Shown here one piece after another: positions 1-8,043 of a stretch of DNA of 64,000 nucleotides. The DNA lies in NCBI RefSeq assembly GCF_017876115.1, contig NZ_JAGINO010000001.1, positions 1-64,000 on the forward strand, written 5' to 3'. The translations under genes and the position numbers were made by a program. The notes under the pieces were generated by a model. It saw only the letters and a list, made by a program, of their open reading frames with translations. It had not been told where the DNA came from and made no database searches. This stretch comes from Azospirillum picis (lineage in GTDB: Bacteria > Pseudomonadota > Alphaproteobacteria > Azospirillales > Azospirillaceae). How positions within the stretch are numbered: the stretch's first letter is position 1; each line of letters opens with the position of its first letter.

Positions 1-189
1 CGCAACGTGCAGCAAGCCGCGCAAGGCACCGAGCAGGTGACCGGCAATGTTGTGCAGGTGAGTGACGCCGCCACCCAAACCGGGACAGCGGCCGCACAGG
101 TTCTTGATGCCTCCACGGACCTGTCGAGGCAGGCGGAGACCTTGCGGCATGAGGTCGAAACGTTCCTTGCCAGCATCAGGGCCGCATAA
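1..189 (+). CDS. Methyl-accepting chemotaxis protein, C-terminal fragment (cut by window edge)
   Basis: The frame is open from the first base and ends at a TAA at 187-189, giving about 62 residues. The sequence is heptad-rich and alanine/serine/threonine-rich (VSDAATQTGTAAAQVLDAS, then LSRQAETLRHEVETFLASI), which is the usual end of the last helix of a chemoreceptor signalling domain. The terminal VETFLASI-type ending is typical of alphaproteobacterial receptors. The sensor part, HAMP and the highly conserved hairpin tip lie outside the window, so ligand and topology cannot be judged. A GTG at 7 is an internal codon, not a start. It could be a truncated gene, but nothing here shows that. Confidence 0.8.
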   Translation, partial: RNVQQAAQGTEQVTGNVVQVSDAATQTGTAAAQVLDASTDLSRQAETLRHEVETFLASIRAA

Positions 190-589
190 AGCGGTGGACG
201 CCGACCGCCGCGCATTCGGGACCGGTGTGGCCTTCTACAAGCAATCCCCCGGCATGCACCGGTTCCGCCGGCGATAAGGCAGGCACTGTCCTTTTGGGAT
301 GTATTTTGCCCGTTCCATGGTGTCGCCCCGTACCGGCGTTCCCAATCCTCGTCCTGTTGACCGAACACGCGAAAGGAGAGGTCTGCGCGACGCCGGCATC
401 GGCATCGGCATCGGCACCGGCCGGCGTGTCCTCCGTCCGCCGGACGGGCCGCCGACGCGCCTTCCTTTACGAAAGTACAGGGGGAACGCCCTGAAAGGGG
501 TAGATTGCGCGACATGGGCGCCGGGACGTTGGTTGAGGCATGACCTCGACCTTACCCCGTCCAACCGTGCCAACTGCCCATTGAGCCTG
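190..589. other. Gene-free stretch with short hexamer repeat
   Basis: No convincing gene is seen in these 400 bases; open frames on both strands have arginine- and proline-rich compositions typical of shadow frames. About 393-417 contains four head-to-tail copies of a GGCATC-like hexamer. The stretch separates the chemoreceptor 3' end from a receiver-domain stub. Confidence 0.5.
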
Positions 590-787
590 ATGTCAGACCG
601 CAAGCCGCTCCTGCTGGTGGAAAGCAATCCCGAAGACCGCGACCTGTTCTCGGAAGCCTATCAGGTGACCGGGCTTGCGCATGACCTCATCATGGGACCG
701 AACGGCGAGGAGGCGCTCCGGCTCCTGCACCCCTCTTCGCTCCCCTCGGCCGTTTCGGTAGGCCCCGCTGCCGTCGTTCTCGAATGA
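590..787 (+). pseudogene. Response-regulator receiver domain stub
   Basis: An ATG at 590 opens a 65-residue frame whose first 45 residues look like the start of a receiver domain: a beta strand PLLLVES, an acidic pair in SNPEDRD, then a helix and a second strand (DLIMGPNGEEALRLL). The phosphoacceptor aspartate strand, the threonine/serine and lysine positions are all absent because homology stops near LHPSS and the remaining residues are unrelated. A full receiver domain is about 120 residues. I read it as a truncated relic of a CheY-like or Rcp-type regulator. The cut falls close to the 3' end of the convergent HxlR gene. It could also be expressed as a short non-functional peptide. Confidence 0.6.
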
Positions 788-823
788 GTCTGCCGACGCT
801 CCCGGTCCCGGCGGCCAGCCGGA

Positions 824-1306
824 TCAGGAGCCGCCGGTTCGGGAGCGCGCCACCTTCCTCACCTCCGTGTCGCTCCATGCCAGCCGCCGCCCGTCCGCCG
901 CGCGCAGGTCCAGCCGGGCGACGGGGGCACCGGTTTCCCGGTCGACCAACGAGGATCGCGGGTCGCGGGGACCATAGAGATGGTCCTCGCCCCATTGGCG
1001 CAGCGCGACGATGACGAGGAAGAGGCCACGTCCCTTTTCGGTCAGGACATAGTCCTTGTAGGCGCTGCCGTCCGACGCCGGCACGGTTTCCAGGATGCCG
1101 CGCTCGGTCAGGGCGCGCAGCCGCGCCGCCAGCATCCCCTTGGCGATGCCGAGCCCGGTCTGGAACTCGCCGAAGCGCCGCACCCCGTCGAAGGCATCGC
1201 GGATGATCAGCAGCGACCACCAGTCGCCGATGACGTCCAGTGCGCGCGCCACCGGGCACCCCGCATCCCACAGACTGACCCGCTTGGCCACGCCGCCGAT
1301 CCTCAT
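824..1306 (-). CDS. HxlR-family transcriptional regulator
   Basis: This 160-residue protein is a winged-helix MarR-like regulator of the HxlR family. The diagnostic N-terminal block is present: a cysteine followed by PVARALDVIGDWWSLLII, then RRFGEFQTGLGIAKGMLAARL and a wing ending YVLTEKG. HxlR proteins bind operator palindromes as dimers and many respond to electrophiles or quinones, sometimes through the N-terminal cysteine (here in DAGCPVA). The ATG at 1306 was chosen because it precedes the conserved part by the usual distance; an upstream in-frame start at 1351 would run through the operator region. It is divergent from an MFS transporter, which it probably controls together with itself. 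Confidence 0.9.
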   Translation of the reverse strand: MRIGGVAKRVSLWDAGCPVARALDVIGDWWSLLIIRDAFDGVRRFGEFQTGLGIAKGMLAARLRALTERGILETVPASDGSAYKDYVLTEKGRGLFLVIVALRQWGEDHLYGPRDPRSSLVDRETGAPVARLDLRAADGRRLAWSDTEVRKVARSRTGGS

Positions 1307-1307
1307 C

Positions 1308-1379
1308 ACCCAATCTGGTCCTAAATTAGAACTGGATCGCCATCGGCGCAAGTGGTCTCATTTCAAGACCAGATTGGGT
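1308..1379. promoter_or_regulatory. Divergent promoter with likely HxlR operator pair
   Basis: A perfect 13-bp inverted repeat, ACCCAATCTGGTC at 1308-1320 and its complement at 1367-1379, brackets the short gap between hxlR and the MFS gene. Similarity between the arms continues inward imperfectly, as expected for two related operator sites in opposite orientation. The left arm touches the hxlR start codon region. Binding by the adjacent HxlR protein is inference from position and symmetry. Confidence 0.6.
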
Positions 1380-1397
1380 TTCAACATCGGGATCGCC

Positions 1398-2666
1398 ATG
1401 CGGGACGCAAGCGGAACACCGGCACGGCATCGGCCGGACGGCGGGTTGCCGGGAATGACCACCCTGATCTTTGCCGTCGCTGCCGGTCTCGGCGTCGCGA
1501 ACATTTATTATGCCCAGCCCCTGCTCGACGCCATGGCGGGGGACTTCGGCATCTCACCCGCCGCGATCGGCCTCGTCGTGACCCTGACCCAGGCCGGCTA
1601 TGCCTTGGGCCTGGTCTTCATCGTTCCGCTCGGCGATCTCCTCGACCGCCGCCGCCTCGTCGTTGGCCAGGGCCTGCTGTCGACCGGCGCGCTGCTCGCC
1701 GTCGCGACGGCGCGATCCGAGATGGTCCTGTTCGCGGGTCTCGCGGCGATGGGGCTGTTCGCCGTCGTGGTGCAGGTGCTGGTCGCCTTCGCCGCGGCCC
1801 TGGCGGTGCCGGCCGAACGGGGCAGGGCGGTCGGCATGGTGACGGGCGGGATCGTCATCGGCATCCTCGCCGCCCGCTTCGTCGCCGGGCTGCTCGCCGA
1901 TCTCGGCGGCTGGCGGACGGTCTATCTGGCATCGGCCGTCCTGACCGCGGCGATGGCCGGGCTGCTCTGGCGCGTCCTGCCGCGCGATCCGGTGCCGGCC
2001 GGCAGCGGCGGCTATGGCGCGACGCTGCGGTCCATCCCCGTCCTGTTCCTCGGCGACCGCGTCCTGCTGGTTCGCGGCCTTCTCTCCCTGCTGGTCTTCG
2101 CGGCGTTCAGCACGCTGTGGACCAGCCTCGTGCTGCCGCTCGGCACCGCGCCGTTCGATTACTCGCACACGCAAATCGGGCTGTTCGGCCTGGCCGGCCT
2201 GGCGGGGGCGGTTGCCGCGACCGGTGCGGGACGTCTCGCCGATCGCGGCCTCGGCCAGCGGACGACGGGATCCTCCCTTGTGCTTCTGCTGCTGTCCTGG
2301 GGGCTGATCGCCTGCCTGCCCTGGTCGATCCCGCTTCTGCTGGCCGGCATCGTCCTGCTCGACCTTGCCGTGCAGGCCGTCCACGTCACCAGCCAGAGCA
2401 TCATCGTCGCCCGCCACCCGGAGGCGGGCAGCCGCCTCATCGGCGGCTACATGGTCTTCTATTCCATCGGCAGCGCGCTCGGCGCCGGTGCCGCGACCAT
2501 GGCCCACGCCCATGCCGGCTGGCCCGGCGTCTCGCTGCTGGGGGCCGCCTTCGGCACGGCCGCGCTGCTGGCCTGGGCCGCCACGCTCCGCCTGCCGGCC
2601 GGGACCGGCGATGCGGCGGCGGCCGGGCGGGAGTCCTGCCGGAACTCCTCCGCATCCGCCGGATAG
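1398..2666 (+). CDS. MFS transporter, probable efflux pump
   Basis: The 422-residue product is a 12-helix major facilitator of the arabinose-efflux/YnfM-like kind. It opens with a membrane segment ending in NIYYAQPLLDAM, a typical first-helix motif of this group, and has the loop 2-3 signature PLGDLLDRRRLV. Repeating hydrophobic blocks continue to the C-terminus. The ATG at 1398 lies just past the shared operator; much longer upstream frames overlap hxlR and are rejected. Its divergent partner is an HxlR regulator, so inducible export of a small toxic organic compound is likely. Substrate cannot be read from sequence. Confidence 0.88.
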   Translation: MRDASGTPARHRPDGGLPGMTTLIFAVAAGLGVANIYYAQPLLDAMAGDFGISPAAIGLVVTLTQAGYALGLVFIVPLGDLLDRRRLVVGQGLLSTGALLAVATARSEMVLFAGLAAMGLFAVVVQVLVAFAAALAVPAERGRAVGMVTGGIVIGILAARFVAGLLADLGGWRTVYLASAVLTAAMAGLLWRVLPRDPVPAGSGGYGATLRSIPVLFLGDRVLLVRGLLSLLVFAAFSTLWTSLVLPLGTAPFDYSHTQIGLFGLAGLAGAVAATGAGRLADRGLGQRTTGSSLVLLLLSWGLIACLPWSIPLLLAGIVLLDLAVQAVHVTSQSIIVARHPEAGSRLIGGYMVFYSIGSALGAGAATMAHAHAGWPGVSLLGAAFGTAALLAWAATLRLPAGTGDAAAAGRESCRNSSASAG

Positions 2667-2767
2667 GGGGTGATCGCTCCAGGCGGACACGCCCGACCCC
2701 GTGACTCACGCGGGAAAGGCAAAGGCCTGGAGCCCGGCGCCGCCTCATGTCGAAGCGGCCCGGTCGG

Positions 2768-4222
2768 TCAGGGCCGATGCTCGTCCAACGGAATGAAGGC
2801 GAGTGCGACGAGCAGCGCGGCGACCAGTGCGGCGCCCGTCAGGGCGATCGAGATGTGCATGCCGAGGACGAACCTGTCCGGCCCCATTGCCCCGAGGATC
2901 GAGCCGAACAGTGCCACGCCGATGGCGCCGCCGATCTGCCGGGCGGAGTTGAGGACACCGGCGCCGATGCCGGCCCGTGCGGGACTGGCACCGGACAAGG
3001 CTGCCGTCATGATCGATGGGACCGTCAAAGCGATGCCCACGCCGGCGGCGATGAAGGTCGGAGCGATTGCCGCGTAGGACGATCCGGCCTGGATCGACAA
3101 CATGGCGACATAGCCGATGGCCGCCACCGTAAGCCCGGCAAGCATCACCGGCCGTACGCCGAAGCGGCCGATCAGGGTTCCGGCAATGACATTGACGACC
3201 ATGATGAGGGCGGTCAGCGGCACGAATGCCAGCCCGGTCGCCAGCGCCGACTTTCCCTGCACCATCTGGAAGAACAGGCTGAAAACGAAGACCAGGCCAT
3301 AATAGACGAAGTTGATGACCATGCCGACGAACAATGCCGTTGAAAATCCCGGGTTCCTGAAAAGCTCCAGCGGCATCATGGGATGGGGGCTCCGCGCCTC
3401 GATGGCGAGGAAGGCGGCGAAGAGAACGCCGCCCGCGATCAGCCCTGCAAGGATCAATGGATGGCTCCAGCCGAGGGCGCCGGCCTGGGTCAGGGCGCCG
3501 GTGAAGCCGGTGAGCGCCATCGCGGCAACGATCTGACCGCCGGGATCGGCGCCCCGTTTCAGCGCCTGCCCGATGCGGGGGGCGTATCGCAGGCTCAGGC
3601 AGGCGCCGATCAGGCCGAACGGAAGATTGATCAGGAAGATGCTGCGCCATCCGACATGCGCGATGAGCGCGCCGCCGAGCACGGGGCCTCCCGCGAGAGC
3701 CAGACTGCCCGCACCCGCCCATAGCCCCACGGCCCGTGCGCGTCGCCGCGGGTCGGGATAGGTATGCTGGAGCAGTGCCATCGCGGACGGCACCAGCAAT
3801 GCGGCTCCGACACCCTGCACAGCGCGGGCGGCCAGCAGGATGCCGAAGGACGGTGCCAATCCGCAGGCCGCCGACGAGAGGGTGAAGAAAAGGAAGCCGA
3901 GAAGAAACGTCGCCCGGGCTCCGATCCGATCGCTGAGAGCCCCTGCGCTCAGGAGAAGGACGGCATAGACGAGCGTGTAGATGTTGAGGATCCATTGCAG
4001 CCCGTCGATCTGCACGTCGAAGGATTGGCGCAACGCCTCCAGGGCAACGTTCACCACCGAAACATCGAGGGAAACGAGGACGACGCCCATCATCGCGGAA
4101 ACGAGGACGAGGGTCGGCCGGCGGACGTCCGCGCAAGGCTCGGCGGCCCGGGGTGGGGGTGGCGCGCTCACGCGGGACCATCCTTGAACGGATTCGGGGC
4201 GGGGGTCGGTATCAGGTGCCAT
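2768..4222 (-). CDS. MFS multidrug exporter, DHA2 (EmrB/QacA) family
   Basis: The 484-residue protein has about 14 hydrophobic segments, the length and pattern of DHA2 drug:proton antiporters. Visible family motifs are LDVSVVNVALEAL in helix 1, the LSDRIGAR loop motif, and GGPVLGGALIAHVGWR in helix 5, the antiporter motif C region. The N-terminal 35 residues are proline-rich and soluble. It is transcribed away from a LysR-type gene starting at 4335, the standard arrangement for a regulator and its efflux target. Likely role: export of an aromatic or antibiotic-like compound across the inner membrane. No periplasmic adaptor (EmrA-like) gene is beside it. Confidence 0.9.
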   Translation of the reverse strand: MAPDTDPRPESVQGWSRVSAPPPPRAAEPCADVRRPTLVLVSAMMGVVLVSLDVSVVNVALEALRQSFDVQIDGLQWILNIYTLVYAVLLLSAGALSDRIGARATFLLGFLFFTLSSAACGLAPSFGILLAARAVQGVGAALLVPSAMALLQHTYPDPRRRARAVGLWAGAGSLALAGGPVLGGALIAHVGWRSIFLINLPFGLIGACLSLRYAPRIGQALKRGADPGGQIVAAMALTGFTGALTQAGALGWSHPLILAGLIAGGVLFAAFLAIEARSPHPMMPLELFRNPGFSTALFVGMVINFVYYGLVFVFSLFFQMVQGKSALATGLAFVPLTALIMVVNVIAGTLIGRFGVRPVMLAGLTVAAIGYVAMLSIQAGSSYAAIAPTFIAAGVGIALTVPSIMTAALSGASPARAGIGAGVLNSARQIGGAIGVALFGSILGAMGPDRFVLGMHISIALTGAALVAALLVALAFIPLDEHRP

Positions 4223-4334
4223 GCAGCGTCAGCCGTTGCGAAGGCGTCCATGGACGTCGCCTTTCAGTCTACCGAGGGCAACTGATGGGTCTATGGTGAA
4301 TAAACGGAATTCACTCATTGCCTTCGGAGGCATA

Positions 4335-5255
4335 ATGCGCGGCAACGAATATGCCGACTTGCGCGCGTTCGTGACGATCGTCGAGCAGGGGAGCTTCACG
4401 CGCGCGGCGAAGCATCTGAGAGTTGCGCCGTCAACCCTGAGCCAGACGATCAGGGAGCTTGAGGAACGGCTGGGCGTCAGGCTGCTGAACCGCACCACGC
4501 GCAGCATCTCCCTGACGGATGCCGGTGCCCACCTGCTCGCACGGTTCAAACCGGCCATGGAGGAAATGGAGGCTGCGGTCGTCGCCGTTCGCAGTTTCCG
4601 CGACACGCCCGCCGGGACGGTCCGATTGCACCTGCCCCGGCTTGCTTCGGCGACGTTCCTGGAACCGGTCCTGGGCCTGTTCAGGGAGGCTTATCCGGAC
4701 ATTGTGCTCGACATGACGATCGACGATGCCGTGATCGACATCGTCAAGTCTGGTTTCGACGCCGGCATCAGGCTGGGAGAGTTCCTGGAGAGCAACATGG
4801 TGGCGATCACGCTGGGCGGCAGCGTTCGTCAAGTGGCGGTTGCCTCACCGGACTATCTTGCCCAGCACGGCCGGCCGACGACGCCGTCGGACCTGTTGAA
4901 GCACCGATGCATCAATTGGCGGCAGCCGGGAACCAATGGGTTCTACAATTGGGAGTTCGAGAAGGACGGGCAGGACGTGGCGGTGGCTGTTGACGGCCCG
5001 CTCGTCGTATCGCACCGCGACGTCGCGATAACCGCCGCCGTGCAAGGCGTGGGAATCGCCTTTTGGGAGGAGGAGCAGGTCCGGCCGCTGATCGAGGTGG
5101 GCAAGCTCGTGCCGGTCCTGGAGGATTGGTCGCCGCGGTTTCCCGGTTGGCATCTCTGTTATCCCAGGCAACGCTACACGCCGGCCACCGTGCGCGCGCT
5201 TGCCGATTTCCTGAGGTCGTCCCGCGGCCAGCAGAGTCCGTCGGATGCTCATTGA
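4335..5255 (+). CDS. LysR-family transcriptional regulator
   Basis: A 306-residue LysR regulator. The N-terminal winged helix is clear (DLRAFVTIVEQGSFTRAAKH, then VAPSTLSQTIRELEERLGVR and LLNRTTRSISLTDAG), followed by a periplasmic-binding-like effector domain (VRLHLPRLAS to LCYPRQRYTPATVRALADF). It resembles the CrgA/DmlR branch. The ATG at 4335 follows GGAGG at 4326-4330; upstream in-frame codons run into the promoter of the divergent exporter and were not chosen. The stop codon TGA at 5253-5255 sits inside the first hairpin of a palindromic repeat. It probably regulates the divergent DHA2 pump. Confidence 0.9.
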   Translation: MRGNEYADLRAFVTIVEQGSFTRAAKHLRVAPSTLSQTIRELEERLGVRLLNRTTRSISLTDAGAHLLARFKPAMEEMEAAVVAVRSFRDTPAGTVRLHLPRLASATFLEPVLGLFREAYPDIVLDMTIDDAVIDIVKSGFDAGIRLGEFLESNMVAITLGGSVRQVAVASPDYLAQHGRPTTPSDLLKHRCINWRQPGTNGFYNWEFEKDGQDVAVAVDGPLVVSHRDVAITAAVQGVGIAFWEEEQVRPLIEVGKLVPVLEDWSPRFPGWHLCYPRQRYTPATVRALADFLRSSRGQQSPSDAH

Positions 5256-5337
5256 AGCGCCGGACGGACCCTGAGCTTTTGGTTTTCCGGGTGAGTCGCG
5301 CTTCAAGCGATCCCGCTTGAACCCATCACCTTCAGGG
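5232..5337 (+). repeat. Palindromic intergenic repeat, copy A (degenerate)
   Basis: This copy aligns over its full length of about 106 bp with copy B (35099-35204) and, inverted, with copy C (55864-55970). It keeps the two-hairpin layout: a first stem around GTCCGTC/GACGGAC and a second stem around TTCAAGCG/CGCTTGAA, separated by an AGCTTTTGGTTTTCCGGGTGAG linker-type segment. Several changes break pairing, so it is the most eroded copy. The stop codon of the preceding LysR gene lies in its first hairpin, and an IS5-type remnant starts directly after it. Confidence 0.75.
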
Positions 5338-5348
5338 TCTGTTGACAT

Positions 5349-5568
5349 TCATCGGGTCGCCAAGACGGCCGCTACGAGGTGAATGCCCGCCGCGGAACCG
5401 GTGCCGGGGTTGTCGCGGCGGGTGGCGACGCGGCGGACTTCATTGATCTTGCGGAAGACGGTCTCGACCACCCCCACGCTCGGCGAGCCAAGCGCGGATG
5501 GCGTTGCTGTCGGCGGCCTTGTCGGCCGGCAAGGTGGAGAACCCGGTCCCCTTCAGGACCGGCGCGGT
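5349..5568 (-). pseudogene. IS5-type transposase remnant
   Basis: On the minus strand two joined frames give recognisable pieces of an IS5/IS427-type DDE transposase C-terminus: LPADKAADSNAIRAWLAERG in one frame, then after a frameshift KINEVRRVATRRDNPGTG followed by AGIHLVAAVL and a stop at 5349-5351. In intact elements about 30 residues, including the catalytic glutamate region, stand between these pieces, so there is an internal deletion as well as a frameshift. The flank at 5335-5349 (GGGTCTGTTGACATT) looks like an IS5-group terminal sequence. No second end is seen. Not functional. Confidence 0.7.
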
Positions 5569-6506
5569 TCACGCTCCCCCGTTGACCCTCGGGCTGCCAG
5601 GGCGATTTCCTCACGAAGCCAGCGATGCGGCGCGTCCTTTTCGCGGCGGCGATGCCACGTCTGTACGAAGGGAAAGCCGGCCAGACGGAACGGCGGTTCG
5701 CTGCACCGGAGGCTTCCCGTTTCCAGGGCCTCAAGGCTTCGCTTCGCTGCGGTCAGCACGAGGTCGGTGCCCCTGACAAGGTCGGGAGCGGCGGACCAAT
5801 GCGGGATTTGGATGGCGATGCGGCGCTTGTGGCCCAGGCGGGCGAGCGCCGCGTCGACCTCGCTGTCGTCCTCCAGCGCGACGGTGACCCTGACATGCGG
5901 CCGTGCCAGATAACGCTCGATCGAAAGCGCCCCGGGTTGGACCGCTCCATCGGACAGGCAGGCGAATGTCTCCCGGAACAGAAGATCGCTCATGAGGTCG
6001 CGACGACCCGCCGCCGCCAGTTCGGGGTAAACACCGACGGCCAGATCGATCTCCCCGTCGATCAGCGCCGCAAGCGCCCGGTCCCTGCCATAGGACACGA
6101 CGGACAGGTCGATGAGCGGCGCGGCCTTCCGCAACCGCGCGACCAGGGGCGGCAGCAGGATCGCTGTCCCATAATCCGACAGGGACAACCGGAAATGGCG
6201 GCTGCACTGCCCGATATCGAAGGTCGGCGGATCGACCATCGAGCGCACCAGCGCGAGGGCTTCGGCCAGAGGTCCGGCGAGCTGGAGGGCGCGCGCCGTC
6301 GGCTGCAGACCTCCTTCGCCCCTCACCAGCAGCGGGTCGCCAAAGATGTCCCTCAGCCTCGCAAGGGCATGGCTGACCGCCGGTTGCGAGCGGTTGAGCC
6401 GCATCGCCGCACGCGAGACATGCCGCTCGGCGAGCAGGGCCTCAAGGACCAGCAGCAGATTCAGGTCGGAAGGGAGAGGGCCATTCATGCCGTGCATGCT
6501 CATCAT
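5553..6506 (-). CDS. LysR-family transcriptional regulator with IS-derived C-terminal tail
   Basis: A 317-residue LysR protein of the NodD/PltR-like branch: DLNLLLVLEALLAERHVSRA and MRLNRSQPAVSHALARL form the HTH, followed by a substrate-binding domain (FRLSLSDYGTAILLPPLVARL). Its final dozen residues (GSTGEREPRRS) are read from DNA that in another frame encodes the IS5-type transposase, so the natural end was replaced on insertion. Several ATG codons at the start (6506, 6503, 6497, 6488) are possible; 6506 is given as the longest. It is divergent from a VOC-family gene at 6571, which is its probable target. Confidence 0.85.
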   Translation of the reverse strand: MMSMHGMNGPLPSDLNLLLVLEALLAERHVSRAAMRLNRSQPAVSHALARLRDIFGDPLLVRGEGGLQPTARALQLAGPLAEALALVRSMVDPPTFDIGQCSRHFRLSLSDYGTAILLPPLVARLRKAAPLIDLSVVSYGRDRALAALIDGEIDLAVGVYPELAAAGRRDLMSDLLFRETFACLSDGAVQPGALSIERYLARPHVRVTVALEDDSEVDAALARLGHKRRIAIQIPHWSAAPDLVRGTDLVLTAAKRSLEALETGSLRCSEPPFRLAGFPFVQTWHRRREKDAPHRWLREEIALAARGSTGEREPRRS

Positions 6507-6570
6507 ATCGCGTTACGATTTTCATAACTTTCTTCGATGAGGCAAGCTCGCCGGGAAAGGAGACCTGACG

Positions 6571-7023
6571 ATGACCCACTCCCCCAATCCCGATCTCGGT
6601 TTGTCTCATGTGGCGCTGCTCGTGCGCGATCTCGACAGAAGCATCGCCTTCTATCGTGAGTTTGCCGGTCTTCAGGTGGTTCACCGCCGAACCGCGGGTG
6701 GTGACGTCAAGGAGGTGGCGTGGATGGCGGACGGATTGCGCCCGTTCGCCCTTGTCCTCGTTGCGTCCACAAGCTTGGCCGATACCCCGCTCGGACCGTT
6801 CGGGCATCTCGGCGTCGCCTGCGCGACGCGGGAGGCCGTCTTGAACCGGGCGGCCGAAGCCGAACGCCGGGGCATCCTGCGCTCCGCTCCCCGCGATTCC
6901 GGGCCTCCCGTCGGTCTCTGGACCTACATTGCCGACCCGGATGGCAACACGCTCGAACTGTCCTTCGGGCAGGAAATCGCCTTCACGGTGGAGAGGGCCG
7001 ATGCCGGAGCCGGCACGTCCTGA
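6571..7023 (+). CDS. VOC (glyoxalase/dioxygenase) family protein
   Basis: A 150-residue single-module vicinal oxygen chelate protein. The first half starts LSHVALLVRDLDRSIAFYR, a classic VOC opening in which the histidine is a metal ligand; the second half contains GHLGVAC with a second histidine and ends with YIADPDGNTLELSF, whose final glutamate is the third ligand. Members include glyoxalase I, fosfomycin-resistance enzymes and extradiol dioxygenases; the exact reaction is not evident. A GGAAAGGAGA ribosome site precedes the ATG. It is divergent from a LysR regulator. The last codons are part of a long hairpin. Confidence 0.88.
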   Translation: MTHSPNPDLGLSHVALLVRDLDRSIAFYREFAGLQVVHRRTAGGDVKEVAWMADGLRPFALVLVASTSLADTPLGPFGHLGVACATREAVLNRAAEAERRGILRSAPRDSGPPVGLWTYIADPDGNTLELSFGQEIAFTVERADAGAGTS

Positions 7024-7044
7024 CGTCCGGCTCCGGCATCGGCC
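6996..7044 (+). terminator. Hairpin overlapping the VOC gene stop codon
   Basis: An 18-bp perfect inverted repeat (6996-7013 with 7027-7044, core GATGCCGGAGCCGG) encloses a 13-nt loop in which ACGT/ACGT can pair further. The TGA stop at 7021-7023 lies in the loop, so the stem is half coding. No T-run follows, so factor-independent termination is uncertain; it may protect the 3' end of the mRNA. Confidence 0.55.
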
Positions 7045-7203
7045 GCGACGGTGAGCCGGCGCTCTCCCCGGCAGGGCGGGGGGCGGCCCCCGCGAGCCGG
7101 TTGCTACCCCCCATCCGCGGTCCAGCCGGAAGGGGCCGAGGTACCGTCAACTTGTCGGCGGCCGGGCCGAGCGAGGATTCGGCAGATGGCGGGGGTCTGC
7201 TGC

Positions 7204-7640
7204 TTATGCCGCCAGCGGCGCGCCGGCGGCCTCGGCCCAGACCTGGAGCGCCTGGGCGCGGGCCTTCCGATAGTCGGCAATGGGGCGATGGTTGCGGCGG
7301 AGATGGAAGAGGTTGGCGGCCGGGTCGTGAATGGCCAGGAAGCGCTGGACCTGGCGGGGTCTTTGAAGCGCTTTCTCTGCCGTTCGCGCCGCCGAGTGGG
7401 TTGGTGAGAGGTCTCAGCCCGGTTGTTCATCCCCTTGTGCTGGCGGTGCTCCCCGCTCGTCCCCAGCTTCCGCTTGGCGGCGGCGTAGGATTTCAGCTTA
7501 TCGCTGACCGGCACGCGCGGAGCCCGACCTTGCTTTTTCAGCAGCTTGCGCAGCAAACGCTTGGCTGCCTTGGTGTCGCGCCGGCTCTGGACCAGGGTGT
7601 CGAGAGCGAAGCCGTCCTGATCGACTGCCCGCCAGAGGGA
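7204..7640 (-). pseudogene. IS6-family transposase remnant
   Basis: Minus-strand pieces match the catalytic and C-terminal part of an IS6-family transposase. One frame reads NSLWRAVDQDGFALDTLVQ, RRDTKAAKRLLRKLLKKQ, VSDKLKSYAAAKRKLG and NNRAETSHQPTRRRERQRK, which covers DDE catalytic blocks; after a frameshift near 7350 a second frame reads QRFLAIHDPAANLFHLRR and ends at the TAA at 7204-7206. The N-terminal HTH and first catalytic aspartate region are missing: homology ends near 7640, exactly where an AlaX-like gene fragment begins. Not functional. Confidence 0.8.
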
Positions 7641-8043
7641 ATTTGTATTCCAGACATTCGACGGAGCGCTGCTGACGGGGGCGCAACTGTCGGTGGATGG
7701 AACGTTCCGGCTGGATTTCGGTCTTCCCGCCTCGGATGTCGATCGGCTTCGCATGCTGGCCGGTCCGATCAACGATGTCATTCGGATGGATTTGCCCATA
7801 GGAGCGTTCCCGATGCCCTGGGACGAGGCGAATGCGGTTCCGGGGCTGTTCCGGAGCAAAGCCGTACCGCCGCCCCGTCAGGCCGACGGCAATGTCCGCA
7901 TCGTGGAGATTGAAGACATCGACCGGCAGGGATGTGGCGGCACGCACCTGAAATCGACCGGAGAAGCAAGGCCGGTGCGGATACTCAAGGTGGACAACAA
8001 AGGTCGCCAGAACCGGCGCATCAAGGTTGGGTTCAATATTTAG
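7641..8043 (+). pseudogene. Alanyl-tRNA editing protein (AlaX-like), N-terminally truncated
   Basis: The plus-strand frame continues without a start codon out of the IS6 remnant and carries the second half of a threonyl/alanyl-tRNA synthetase SAD domain: FDGALLTGAQLSVDG, then RIVEIEDIDRQGCGGTHLKS and VDNKGRQNRRIKVGF before a TAG at 8041. The CGGTH block is the CxxxH zinc half-site of AlaX proteins, which hydrolyse mischarged Ser- or Gly-tRNA(Ala). The N-terminal HxxxH half-site is gone, so it cannot edit. A GTG at 7693 could start a 116-residue peptide, but it would lack the active site. The join with the IS6 remnant points to insertion-linked deletion. Confidence 0.75.

Noticed and set aside
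2745-4181. A 478-codon minus frame over the DHA2 exporter
   Set aside because: It is an arginine-rich out-of-frame shadow of the 484-residue MFS gene, with no membrane segments or family motifs.
7051-7407. A 118-codon plus frame across the IS6 remnant
   Set aside because: It is antisense to the transposase fragments, which have clear family motifs on the minus strand.
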